From an uncultured Verrucomicrobia subdivision 3 bacterium (GTDB lineage: Bacteria; Verrucomicrobiota; Verrucomicrobiia; Limisphaerales; DASXHY01), in contig CALBZA010000048.1 in NCBI GenBank assembly GCA_937890005.1, positions 1 to 48,002 of the forward strand: 48,002 bases of DNA, written 5' to 3'. The notes under the pieces were generated by a model. That model saw only the letters and a list, made by a program, of their open reading frames with translations, was not told where the DNA came from and made no database searches. Position 1 is the first letter of the stretch. The number at the start of each line of letters is the position of its first letter. Positions 1-8,004 of the stretch are shown here, in pieces. Made by a program: the position numbers and the translations under genes.

Positions 1-589
1 CAATCCAAAAGAACCGAAAAATCGTCACTTTCGCAGTCGAATAGCGGAAGTCGGGCCAGAGCGCATCGAGGAGGTTGAGATTTGTCTGGCCAATCGCATA
101 GTCGAGCGCCACCAGCCCTCGACTGTCTTTGGAGTTTACGTTGGATGTGTGCTCCGAGAACAACGTGAAGTTCTCGACCAGGTCGAGCAGGCGCGTCTGG
201 TCGCACGTGCCCCGAATGACGGTTTCCAAGGCAACCTTTCGGGGCTCGTCCTCGCGCTCGATGCGTTTCCACTCGAAGAATCGTTCCCAATCCGCCGTGA
301 GCGAGCCGACGCGGCTGTCCGTGCCGTTCGAGGCGATGAGCAGCGCGTTGAACCAGAAGAGCTGCGGAATCTCGGCCTTGTAATGCGTCAGATTCTCATC
401 GAACGCCGCGCGCGCGGGCACGCCAGGCTTCTTCGATTCGATGACCACCAGCGGCAGACCGTTGACGAAGCCGACCAAATCCGGGCGACACGTGTAGAGC
501 GCGCCCGTGACGCTGAACTGACTGACCAGCAGGAAACATTGTTCGCCGGCTGCTCCCAATCAATGACGCGGACGCGGACAGTCGTCGTC

Positions 590-690
590 CTCCCTTTCCT
601 TCTCCGGTCTGATGATTGCCCGTGCGGCTCGCACCACCCTCTCCGCCTCGACCGGGGAGAGGGTCGGGGTGAGGTGTCGAAATATCTGTA
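590..690. repeat. GC-rich repeat inserted in the hsdR remnant (copy A)
   Basis: About 100 bases with a core reading GGGGAGAGGGTCGGGGTGAG on plus (from about 654). On the hsdR strand it translates as TPHPDPLPGRGGEG, the look of a widespread class of protein-embedded palindromic repeats. It separates GIPVSVAD from VRVRVIDWE, which are normally close together in HsdR. The edges are approximate. Confidence 0.5.
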
Positions 691-885
691 TCAGCGACCG
701 AAACCGGGATGCCCTCTTTCAACAACCGATAGACCTCGCGGTTCGCCTGTTCTAGCAACATGGCCGAACGCGTCGCGGGTTAATTCATTAATGGCGGCGG
801 CGATGGCTTCGGGCGGCAACGTCGGATTCAACTTCTCCAACGCCGCGTCCAATCTGGGGACGAGCACCACCTCGCCGGGCGTTTC

Positions 886-955
886 GCGTCCCAATGAAGC
901 GCCCTCGCCCATCGGATGGGAGAGGGTGGCCGACAGGCCGGGTGAGGGTGCGCCG
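886..955. repeat. GC-rich repeat inserted in the hsdR remnant (copy B)
   Basis: A second, diverged copy of the same repeat class. It shares a GGGAGAGGGT core followed by GGGTGAGGG with copy A and translates on minus as APSPGLSATLSHPMGEG. It stays in frame with the flanking hsdR sequence (EEVFG before, RETPGEVVLVPRLD after). Confidence 0.45.
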
Positions 956-1059
956 AAAACCTCCTCCATTGCCGACACCGTTTGCCAACCAAGCTCCGCG
1001 AACAACCCGATGGCGGGCTGCTCGACAAGCTGGTCTTCGGTGTAGGCGTGGGGCATGGC

Positions 1060-1364
1060 TTAATCTTCTTCGTCGGACTCGGGAACTTGAACGTCTTGCC
1101 ATTTAGCCAACGCGTCGAAGTCTTTCCTTTTCTGGCTGCTATCGACGCGCCACAACATGACACGGACTTGGTCGGCCGTTTGGTCGGCCAATAATTCAAC
1201 TTTGTAACTTTTCGGCAGATTCACTTTGTAACCCTGCGCCAAGCTCTTGAAAAAAGGACGAATCGCGTCGGCACACTTGAGGACTTCAATTTTCGAGCTC
1301 TGCTTTACAGCAGGCAGGAAGAAGGGGAAGAAGTCGTGGTCTCCTGCACAGCGTATTTTCGCGG

Positions 1365-1380
<16 letters not shown>
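1060..1380 (-). CDS. Hypothetical 106-aa protein between hsdS and hsdR
   Basis: A short reading frame starting MGKTLTAKIRCAGDHDFF and ending in the acidic tail VPESDEED. Its stop lies only 3 bases before the hsdR ATG, so it sits as a cistron of the ancestral restriction operon. The same frame stays open upstream through the hsdS region, so an alternative is that it is a fragment of a longer protein joined by deletion. I see no signal peptide, membrane segment or recognisable motif; the middle is lysine-rich (KVNLPKSYKVELL). Function unknown; it may be decayed like its neighbours. Confidence 0.4.
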
Positions 1381-2158
<778 letters not shown>

Positions 2159-2162
<4 letters not shown>

Positions 2163-2242
2163 GCCTCCAACATCTCGCTCACGTTGCGGACAATGGTTTG
2201 TTCGAGGTCATGCGCCTGGGCGTCCAATTGCATGGCATTCAT
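2159..2242 (-). pseudogene. hsdM: Detached C-terminal tail of a type I methylase (HsdM)
   Basis: A 27-codon frame starting MNAMQLDAQAHDLEQ and ending NVSEMLEA. The ending (LE-x-TI-x-x-NVSE-x-LE, then stop) is the usual carboxyl end of HsdM proteins. Its ATG overlaps the dinD stop as ATGA (2239-2242), and its stop overlaps the hsdS GTG. This is the ancestral hsdM-hsdS junction with the body of the gene gone. A different hsdM tail is fused upstream of dinD, so two hsdM ends bracket dinD. Confidence 0.6.
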
Positions 2243-3093
2243 AATTTCGGGTCTTCGCCCAAGCAGTCCGGATTTTTGAGGGATTTCTTTTCCTCAGATG
2301 CGAGGCGACGCTCAACCTTCTTCACGTCCTCGGCGGGCGGCAGCGATTCGGGACGAATGCCGCGTTCGAGCAGGGTTTTTCGCACGGCCTGATTGTTGGT
2401 GATGTGCTCACGCGAGATGGCGGATTCAGTCTGCATTCCATGTTCACGGGCATTGAAAATCGTGATCTCGGTGGCGAAATCTTTGGCCTTCAGAACGATG
2501 GTCGGCGCGAAGTCGGCCAGCGGCCGATTGTCCGGCACTTTCCACTGGGCTTTCATGGCCTGCGTGCTTTTGCCGAACAGGGCCTGGTCGCCCTTGCTGC
2601 GGATGAGGGCGAAGTCCTCATTGCCGCCGGTCTGTTCGTAGATGACGGCGGAAAGCTCCTTCTCGGTGGCGCTCAACTTGCGCCGGGCGAGAACGCGCTC
2701 GGCTTCAAGCATCCGCTGCTCGATGATCTCGGCCCGCCGGGTCTGGACCGCGAAGTAGGTCTGGGCAAAGGCAATCTCCTGCTTTCGTGGATCGCCATTC
2801 TGGGCAATGAGATAGCAGGCGTAGCGCGTCAGCATGATGTCGTCAATCTGGCGCTGGCTGCCCGAGCCGAGTTCGACCATTTTGTTGACGTCAACAAAAT
2901 GGTCGGCGACGCGGTGGCCGGACACCTCGCAGGCCGTTTTCGCCTTGGAGATGACTGCTGTGAAATTGCGCCATTCGTCATAGCCAAGCAGGTGCTGGAG
3001 ATCGCGGGCCAGCCAGTATTCGACGCCTGTTTCGGTCTGCTGGGCGCTGGCTTCGAATGTTGAAGTCAGAGTATGGATCGCTTCGGTGTTCAT
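2239..3093 (-). CDS. dinD: DNA damage-inducible protein D (DinD family)
   Basis: An intact 284-residue DinD-family protein. E. coli DinD is an SOS-induced modulator of RecA filaments, and relatives are often found inside type I restriction loci. Family signatures are the N-terminal GVEYWLARDLQHLLGYDEWRNF, the central DDIMLTRYACYLIAQNGDPRK and the C-terminal EHITNNQAVRKTLLERGIRPE and LPPAEDVKKVERR. I choose MNTEAIHTL (3091-3093) as start; an upstream ATG at 3123 adds ten residues overlapping the hsdM remnant. It is the only undamaged gene of this locus. Its stop overlaps the ATG of the hsdM tail. A 32-base perfect palindrome lies inside it (2874-2905). Confidence 0.88.
   Translation of the reverse strand: MNTEAIHTLTSTFEASAQQTETGVEYWLARDLQHLLGYDEWRNFTAVISKAKTACEVSGHRVADHFVDVNKMVELGSGSQRQIDDIMLTRYACYLIAQNGDPRKQEIAFAQTYFAVQTRRAEIIEQRMLEAERVLARRKLSATEKELSAVIYEQTGGNEDFALIRSKGDQALFGKSTQAMKAQWKVPDNRPLADFAPTIVLKAKDFATEITIFNAREHGMQTESAISREHITNNQAVRKTLLERGIRPESLPPAEDVKKVERRLASEEKKSLKNPDCLGEDPKL
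2874..2905. repeat. 32-bp perfect palindrome inside dinD
   Basis: Left half CGACCATTTTGTTGAC is followed directly by its exact reverse complement with no spacer; the centre is between 2889 and 2890. On the dinD strand it encodes DHFVDVNKMVEL, so it is made of coding sequence. Confidence 0.9.
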
Positions 3094-3628
3094 GATTCGA
3101 GGATTCGGTGACGTTGCTGGCAATCGTTGTTTCCAGTTCGCGCGCGGCGGCGTTGAGAGTTTCGAGTTCCTCGTTCAGCGTTTCGAGTTGTTCCTTGAAG
3201 TCTTCGTCGCTCACGGCTTCACCCCGCGCGACACCCACGTAGCGGCCGGGATTGAGCGACCAGCCCTGCGCTTCGATTTCCTTGAGCGTGGCGGCGCGGC
3301 ACAGGCCGATGTCCTTTGCTTCTGGAAGATTCAACAGGAAGTCGAACCGCGCGTCGGACGCGAGGTAGAGAATCCCCTCGGCGTGATACGCAGCGGGTTC
3401 ATCGACACAACTGCCACGGCGGGACGATGCGCTGGCCCTTTCCAGCTTCGCGCGCTGTTGCGTGAAGCGAACTTCCGCGAAGCGGAGGAAAATGATGCCG
3501 AGGATTGGGCCGGAATATTCTTGGGCCTTGAAGCCGGAGTTGGCGCGGAACTGATCGGCGGAAGCCCACAGACGCTTTTCCAGCGTCTCAGTGAGGACAT
3601 CTTTGGCTGAGGGAGCAATCCAGTGCAT
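2978..3628 (-). pseudogene. hsdM: Type I DNA methyltransferase subunit (HsdM) lacking its catalytic core
   Basis: HsdM methylates adenine in the type I target and forms the M2S core enzyme. Residues 1-108 match the amino end (LWASADQFRANSGFKAQEYSGPILGIIFLRFAE, then AEGILYLASDARFDFLLNLPEAKDIG). Residues 109-178 match the carboxyl end (LCRAATLKEIEAQGWSLNPGRY and the coiled EEQLETLNEELETLN-type tail). The roughly 350 residues between, carrying the SAM-binding motif and the NPPF/DPPY catalytic motif, are absent, yet the frame stays open across the join (near 3304). The end then runs into dinD sequence (NHEHRSDPYS). The start is ATG 3626-3628. No methylase activity is possible. Confidence 0.85.
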
Positions 3629-3671
3629 CTAGGAGAAAAAGCCGGAACGGCGGAACGCGCTGCAATGAAAA

Positions 3672-3719
3672 AGGAGAGTATTTGCCATGCCAGACAGGAG
3701 AGTATTTGCCATGCCAGAC
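3672..3719. repeat. 24-bp tandem duplication
   Basis: Two exact, abutting copies (3672-3695 and 3696-3719) of a unit beginning AGGAGAGTATTTGCC and ending ATGCCAGAC. Confidence 0.9.
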
Positions 3720-3968
3720 TCCGGCGGGATGGTAAATGAGAGGGTAAGCCGAGCAAGTCTAATCCCGCGATTCAGCAAGGCTCAACGAATTCTGACGTCG
3801 CCAATCAGGCTTCTCCTGCCGGCGTTTTGTGCTGCTGGTTGTGCTGGTGAGGTGATTTCTGGCAACTCTTTGATGCAGCGGAAGAAAGTGGATTTCCCTC
3901 AAGAATCAGGGGATTTTCGCTTGATCCTGCAACCTGAGTAAAACCTGCTGCAATACCGTCTGAATTAA

Positions 3969-4013
3969 CTTCGGATCAGAAGGTTACAGGTTCAAGTCCT
4001 GTCGGACGCGCCA
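3969..4013 (+). other. 3' fragment of a tRNA-Arg(TCG) gene, putative attachment site
   Basis: The bases read as the 3' half of a tRNA: anticodon loop CTTCGGA (anticodon TCG), 3' anticodon stem TCAGA, variable AGGTT, T-stem ACAGG, T-loop TTCAAGT, T-stem CCTGT, acceptor strand CGGACGC, discriminator G and encoded CCA. The matching 5' acceptor strand (GCGTCCG) and D-arm are absent upstream. A TCTGA that could pair with TCAGA lies at 3959-3963 but is separated from the loop by ATTAA. Tyrosine recombinases use tRNA 3' halves as attachment sites and leave such a duplicate at the far end of the element. The orientation places the element to the left. Confidence 0.75.
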
Positions 4014-4069
4014 TTTTTCCAACGCCGCATGTTCCTTTGCCTCCGCTTTATCTCCCACTTTTGCAGAAA

Positions 4070-4633
4070 TTATTCTGCCGGGATGAAAATCTTCTGACCG
4101 ATCTTGAGCCGGTTCTCGTTGAGGCCGGGATTCGCCTTCTTGATCTGATCCAGGGTGACCTTGACTCCTTTTTCCCGATAGGCGGCGATGATCACGGAGA
4201 GCGTGTCGCCGGGCTGGATTTCGTATTCATAGCCTTTGTCCGAAACCTGCTGTGTGTTGGCGGAGGAGGATGTCGAACGGGAACCGCTGGAGGTGGAACT
4301 CACGATGGATTTCAACCGGTCGCGGACGAGTTCCAGAATCTTCTCGTCGTCTTCCTTTCGCTTGCGATCCACTTCGGTGAGTTTGTCGGCGAGGAGCTTG
4401 AGTTCCTCCTGCGAAGCGTAGTTCGCGTTGGGTCGGTTGATCTTTTGTTGCAGGGCGTCGATGGCGCGGGCGAGTTCCTCGATCTTTCGATTCTGGGCGT
4501 CCTTGGCTTCGATCAGGACGTCGATCTGTGCGGCAAGTTTGTTCAACCGCTCTTCTGTGGCCGCGTCCTGCGCGCGCACGATCGCAGGAATGGCCAACAG
4601 CGCGACAGCCAGGAAAGTAAGGACTCGTTTCAT
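4070..4633 (-). CDS. Secreted coiled-coil protein with C-terminal LysM domain
   Basis: A 187-residue exported protein. Residues 1-22 (MKRVLTFLAVALLAIPAIVRAQ) form a signal peptide, which supports ATG 4631-4633 rather than the upstream ATG at 4675. Residues 25-110 are a charged heptad-like coiled coil (LNKLAAQIDVLIEAKD, LKLLADKLTEVDRKRKEDDE). A serine/threonine-rich linker (SSTSSGSRSTSSSAN) leads to a LysM module at about 137-187 (YEIQPGDTLSVIIAAYREKG through LKIGQKIFIPAE), which binds N-acetylglucosamine chains of peptidoglycan. The protein likely sits in the periplasm tethered to the cell wall, perhaps as a scaffold; no catalytic domain is visible. It is the first core gene right of the tRNA fragment. 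Confidence 0.8.
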   Translation of the reverse strand: MKRVLTFLAVALLAIPAIVRAQDAATEERLNKLAAQIDVLIEAKDAQNRKIEELARAIDALQQKINRPNANYASQEELKLLADKLTEVDRKRKEDDEKILELVRDRLKSIVSSTSSGSRSTSSSANTQQVSDKGYEYEIQPGDTLSVIIAAYREKGVKVTLDQIKKANPGLNENRLKIGQKIFIPAE

Positions 4634-4752
4634 GAGGCGACAATAGGAACGGCTTCCAATGCTTTCAAGTGGCAAGTGGCCGCGCCTTTTTGGAAGGCTG
4701 GCGACTCAACCGGGTGGAGTTTGTCGAGGGAGGGTCGCTGACTGGGCGAAAG

Positions 4753-6165
4753 CTACTTCGTTGCAATGGGCCTGGGTTGCCGCAATGCATTCTGTCCTTT
4801 GCGCGAGAAGTCGATCGATTCACCCAGGATGCGGGCGGCCTCCTGCGGCGCATGGAAACCGGTCGAATTCTCAGCCTCCACGTAGTCCAGGTAGAACTGT
4901 GCCTTGCGCTGGAAATCCTGGGCCTTTGCAAGAGCATCCGGCGAAACGCCGGATTCCTTCGCGGCCTTGATGTCATCGATTAAATCCATCAGCGCATCCA
5001 TGGCGAGATTCCGGAGACTGAACGTCCGGGCCTGAATCGTTTCGACGCGGGCTTTCAATTCCGATTCGGGCCAGCGATGGCACGTCTGACACGCCTTGTT
5101 GATGTTCAGCAGCGGACTGCGCACGTGATGATCGCTCACCTTCTGCGCGCCGATGCGTGTGTAAGGCATGTGGCAATCGGCGCAGGCAACGCCGGACCGG
5201 GCATGAATGCCCTGGTTGAACATCTCAAACTCGGGATGTTGCGCCTTGAGCACGGGTGCATCGGTGTCGGCATGCACCCAATCCTTGAAACCGGTTTCGT
5301 CGTAATACGCGAGGGCATCCTCGACTTTCAAACCTTTCGACCACGGATAAACGAGGCGTTTCTCAGGTCCCTTGAAATGATATTCGACGTGGCACTGTCC
5401 GCAGACGAAACTTCGCATTTCCTGCCGGGTGGCGTCGCGATTCACGTCATAATCCTTGATCCCCTGACTCGCCTTTAGCGCGGCGATTCCCTCCATGAAG
5501 GCAGGCCGCGTCACGCGCAATTGCATGTTGGTCGGGTTATGGCAGTCGATGCAGGAGACCGGATGTTCCACCATCTGGCGGGCATCAGCGAAGGACATCT
5601 GGTTGAACTTTTCAAAACCTTTCACCAGGTCGCCGTCACCAGCTTTTTTGAATGCCGTGTAAGTGGAGGCATGACAATTCAGGCATGTGCCCGGCTGGGG
5701 ACGTTGCTGGCGGCCGCTGAAGGTCTGGTCATCGAGCATGTACGCATGGCCGCGCTCCTCGCGGAAATCGATGGCGAACGCGTAACCGCTCCACATTTTT
5801 TTCAGGCGCGGATCCTCCTCCAGTTTGGATTGGGCAACGACCGATCTGGGATCGACATCTGTGGGCGTGCGCGGCAGGGCTTCACTGCCGCCATAACGCG
5901 TGCGGACCTGATCGACCGTCCGTTTGTATTGATCGTACTGGAACGGAAAATTTTTACCCCACGTTTCGGCGTCGTCGATCGTGTCGTTCAGCTCGACGAC
6001 GCGGAAGAACGGATTCTTCGCCTCCTGTTTGTGTTCCATGATGTTCACCAGCAGCGCGAGACCGCCGATGGCGATGAGCGCGGCAACGGTGGTTGCGACG
6101 GCGAACTTCAGGATTTGTCCGCCATGGGACCTGTTCTTTGCGGATACAGGGTTGTTCGTCTTCAT
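4753..6165 (-). CDS. nrfA: Ammonia-forming cytochrome c nitrite reductase (NrfA), CxxCH-type
   Basis: NrfA reduces nitrite to ammonium with six electrons in the periplasm. The 470-residue protein has an N-terminal membrane anchor/signal (about 20-42) and five haem c motifs, all CxxCH: residues 161-165, 205-209, 255-259, 328-332 and 359-363. The first is the active-site haem, which in E. coli has CxxCK, so this is the histidine-ligated variant also known from Campylobacter. Other active-site elements remain: Arg in REERGHAY (138), Glu-Tyr (261-262) and Lys-x-Gln-His (307-310) for calcium and substrate. It is encoded 9 bases after nrfH, its quinol-oxidising partner, so they form an operon (nrfH first). 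Confidence 0.95.
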   Translation of the reverse strand: MKTNNPVSAKNRSHGGQILKFAVATTVAALIAIGGLALLVNIMEHKQEAKNPFFRVVELNDTIDDAETWGKNFPFQYDQYKRTVDQVRTRYGGSEALPRTPTDVDPRSVVAQSKLEEDPRLKKMWSGYAFAIDFREERGHAYMLDDQTFSGRQQRPQPGTCLNCHASTYTAFKKAGDGDLVKGFEKFNQMSFADARQMVEHPVSCIDCHNPTNMQLRVTRPAFMEGIAALKASQGIKDYDVNRDATRQEMRSFVCGQCHVEYHFKGPEKRLVYPWSKGLKVEDALAYYDETGFKDWVHADTDAPVLKAQHPEFEMFNQGIHARSGVACADCHMPYTRIGAQKVSDHHVRSPLLNINKACQTCHRWPESELKARVETIQARTFSLRNLAMDALMDLIDDIKAAKESGVSPDALAKAQDFQRKAQFYLDYVEAENSTGFHAPQEAARILGESIDFSRKGQNALRQPRPIATK

Positions 6166-6174
6166 AGGAGTTGA

Positions 6175-6636
6175 TCAGTGCTGATGCCCCACGTTCGCGT
6201 GGCAGCGAATGCATGAGGTCCGGTCGTCCTTCGAAATGTTTCCGTGGCCTTCGATCGTCTGGACAATGTCCGCGTGACATTTCCTGCACGCGCCTTCGGT
6301 GACTTCGCGGTTGCGTTCCGTGATCTGAATCGGATCGGGATAATTTCCGGTGGTGAAATAGAACGAATGCCAGAAACCATTCTGCGCCTTCGTGTAATAC
6401 TTGCCGATCATGTTCGCGGGAGTGTGGCAGTCGTTACATGTCGCCACTTTGCGATGACTTCCCTTCAGCCAGGCATCGTATTGATCCTGCATGATGTGGC
6501 AATTGGTGCAGGCTTTGGGATCGTTCGTGAGGTAGGAGGAGCCCTTTGCGTAAATGAATGTGTAAGCTCCGACGCCCAGGGCCAGCCCCATCGTCGCACC
6601 CAGAACAATACCGGTCAGTGTGGAACGTTTAACCAC
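6175..6636 (-). CDS. nrfH: Cytochrome c nitrite reductase small subunit (NrfH)
   Basis: NrfH is a membrane-anchored tetrahaem cytochrome of the NapC/NirT family that passes electrons from menaquinol to NrfA. The 153-residue protein has one N-terminal membrane helix (about 8-30) and four CxxCH motifs at 43-47, 67-71, 117-121 and 142-146. The start is GTG 6634-6636; no better start is seen, since the helix begins directly after it. The histidine-rich C-terminus (NVGHQH) follows the last haem. Paired with nrfA as a complete respiratory nitrite-ammonification module; no nrfI or ccm assembly genes are in the window. Confidence 0.94.
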   Translation of the reverse strand: MVKRSTLTGIVLGATMGLALGVGAYTFIYAKGSSYLTNDPKACTNCHIMQDQYDAWLKGSHRKVATCNDCHTPANMIGKYYTKAQNGFWHSFYFTTGNYPDPIQITERNREVTEGACRKCHADIVQTIEGHGNISKDDRTSCIRCHANVGHQH

Positions 6637-6730
6637 AGCGCGGGCAACCTAGCTCCGGCCGACGAATTCGCCAAGCCGAGTTTTGCAAGGAATTGATTTC
6701 GGTCAAATCCCGCGCGGCAAAGCTGCCGGA

Positions 6731-7837
6731 TCAATTGTTCCGCAGAAACAGCTTTCCAGGCAGCTGCTTCACCAGACGCTTCATCTCAAGGCTCAGAAGC
6801 GCCACAGATACGGTCGAACTGGGCAAACCGGATTTGCGAATGATTTCGTCGATTGCGGATCGTTCGCCATCGAGGGCGCCAAAAACCTTCTGCTCAGTTT
6901 CAGAAAGTTCGATCGCGGGCAGGACACCGGTTTCGTTGGGAGCAGGAAGACGGTTGGTTTGCGGAAACAAATATTCGAACTCGCTCAGAATGTCCTCAGC
7001 TCCCTCACAGAGTTTCGCGCCTTTCTTGATCAGCTCATGACAGCCTTTGCTTCGCGGCGAATCGATGCGGCCGGGCACGGCGAATATCTGGCGTCCGTAT
7101 TCGGTGGCGAAGTTGGCCGTGATCAACGCGCCGCTGGAGAGATTCGCTTCCACGACAACGGTTCCGAGCGTCATTCCCGCAACGATGCGATTTCGAATCG
7201 CGAAGGATTGTTTATCCGCCTTGCGATTGAACGGATACTGGCTCATCACCGCGCCGTTTGCAGCGATGCGTTCAAACAACTCTCTGTTTTCGGGCGGGAA
7301 GACGATGTTGATGCCGGTGCCGAGAACGGCGATGGTGCGCCCTTTCGCGGACAATGCGCCCTGATGCGCCGCGGTATCTATACCTCGCGCGCCGCCACTC
7401 ACAACAGTCACGCCGATGTACGCGAGTTGATACGCCAGCTTGCGGGCGACTTCGATTCCGTAATGCGTGGTCATTCGCGAGCCGACCATGGCGACACCGT
7501 TCTTGTCCTTCGACGTAAGCGAACCCTTCACGTAAAGCACGATCGGCGGATCGTAAATCTGCCGCAGCAGTTCGGGATAATCGGCGTCCTCCTGAACCAG
7601 CACGTGGCAGCCGAAGTCGTTGATGCGTTTCAATTCGCCGGCGAGGTCCACTGTTTTCTCCCAGCCGCAGATTGCGTCGGCGGTTTCCTCACCAATGCCG
7701 TGAACGTGCAGGAGCTGTTGTTTTGAGGCTTTGAGGATGCTGACCGGATCTCCGAAATGATTGAGCAGTTGTCGAACGCGCACCGGCCCCACGTGTTCGA
7801 TCATGTTAAGCGCCACCATCGCTTCCCTGGAATCCAT
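6731..7837 (-). CDS. dprA: DNA-processing protein DprA
   Basis: DprA (Smf) binds incoming single-stranded DNA and loads RecA during natural transformation. The 368-residue protein has an N-terminal helix-hairpin-helix/SAM-like region (about 1-60, LLHVHGIGEETADAI), the Rossmann-like core with MVGSRMTTHYG (118-128), VSGGARGIDTAAH (146-158), VLGTGINIVFPPENREL (171-187) and VVVEANLSSGALITANFA (227-244), and a C-terminal winged-helix DML1-like domain (about 310-368, AIDEIIRKSGLPSSTVSVAL). Length and domain order are normal. No other competence genes are nearby. Confidence 0.95.
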   Translation of the reverse strand: MDSREAMVALNMIEHVGPVRVRQLLNHFGDPVSILKASKQQLLHVHGIGEETADAICGWEKTVDLAGELKRINDFGCHVLVQEDADYPELLRQIYDPPIVLYVKGSLTSKDKNGVAMVGSRMTTHYGIEVARKLAYQLAYIGVTVVSGGARGIDTAAHQGALSAKGRTIAVLGTGINIVFPPENRELFERIAANGAVMSQYPFNRKADKQSFAIRNRIVAGMTLGTVVVEANLSSGALITANFATEYGRQIFAVPGRIDSPRSKGCHELIKKGAKLCEGAEDILSEFEYLFPQTNRLPAPNETGVLPAIELSETEQKVFGALDGERSAIDEIIRKSGLPSSTVSVALLSLEMKRLVKQLPGKLFLRNN

Positions 7838-7905
7838 GCGCGTTGGAATAGCCGGTCACCGCGGCACGGGCAAGCTTTGCTTCATGACTTTTTTCCGACT
7901 TTGCA

Positions 7906-8003
7906 TTTAACGCAGAGACGCAAAGACGCAAAGGACGTAGAGCATTCTACTTTGATTCTTTGTCACTGTTGACCTCTACGACCTTTGCGTCTCCGCGTTG
8001 AGA
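7906..8003. repeat. Imperfect inverted repeat, family 1 (CGCAGAGACGCAAAG type)
   Basis: Left arm about 7906-7943 contains AACGCAGAGACGCAAAGACG and then GTAGAG. The right arm, about 7972-8003, is its imperfect reverse complement (CTCTACGACCTTTGCGTCTC). It fills the space between the convergent-free ends of dprA and the SDR gene (both minus) and resembles the element at 36001-36244. Confidence 0.75.
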
Positions 8004-8004
8004 A

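Larger units (their letters stand above)
1..1056 (-). pseudogene. hsdR: Type I restriction enzyme R subunit (HsdR), frameshifted and partial
   Basis: This is the N-terminal part of a type I restriction endonuclease subunit, running off the left edge. It starts at ATG 1054-1056 (MPHAYTEDQLVEQPAIGLFAELGW). Reading must change frame near 762, where the next frame gives MLLEQANREVYRLLKEG, and again near 538, where a third frame gives CRPDLVGFVNGLPLVVIESK. The latter is the PD-(D/E)xK nuclease region with its ExK element, so the domain is recognisable but cannot be translated continuously. Two GC-rich repeats interrupt the coding sequence (about 590-690 and 886-955). After NVNSKD (about base 140) the translation no longer resembles HsdR, which suggests a further deletion or fusion. 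Together with the damaged hsdM and hsdS this gives a dead restriction system. Identity is clear; the exact breakpoints are inferred. Confidence 0.85.
3629..4069. other. Gene-poor stretch at the island boundary
   Basis: No convincing gene. A plus-strand frame at 3687-3941 has no recognisable features and starts inside a tandem repeat. The stretch holds the 24-base tandem duplication at 3672-3719 and the tRNA-Arg 3' fragment at 3969-4013, followed by a short T run (4014-4018). Confidence 0.6.

Noticed and set aside
2404..3063. 219-codon plus-strand frame opposite dinD
   Set aside because: Antisense of dinD without family features; dinD is intact and recognisable.
3687..3941. 84-codon plus-strand frame in the island boundary
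   Set aside because: Begins inside the 24-base tandem repeat and has no recognisable sequence or signal, so it is most likely chance.
3900..4013. Complete tRNA gene
   Set aside because: Only the 3' half pairs. The acceptor 5' strand, D-arm and a proper anticodon 5' stem are missing.
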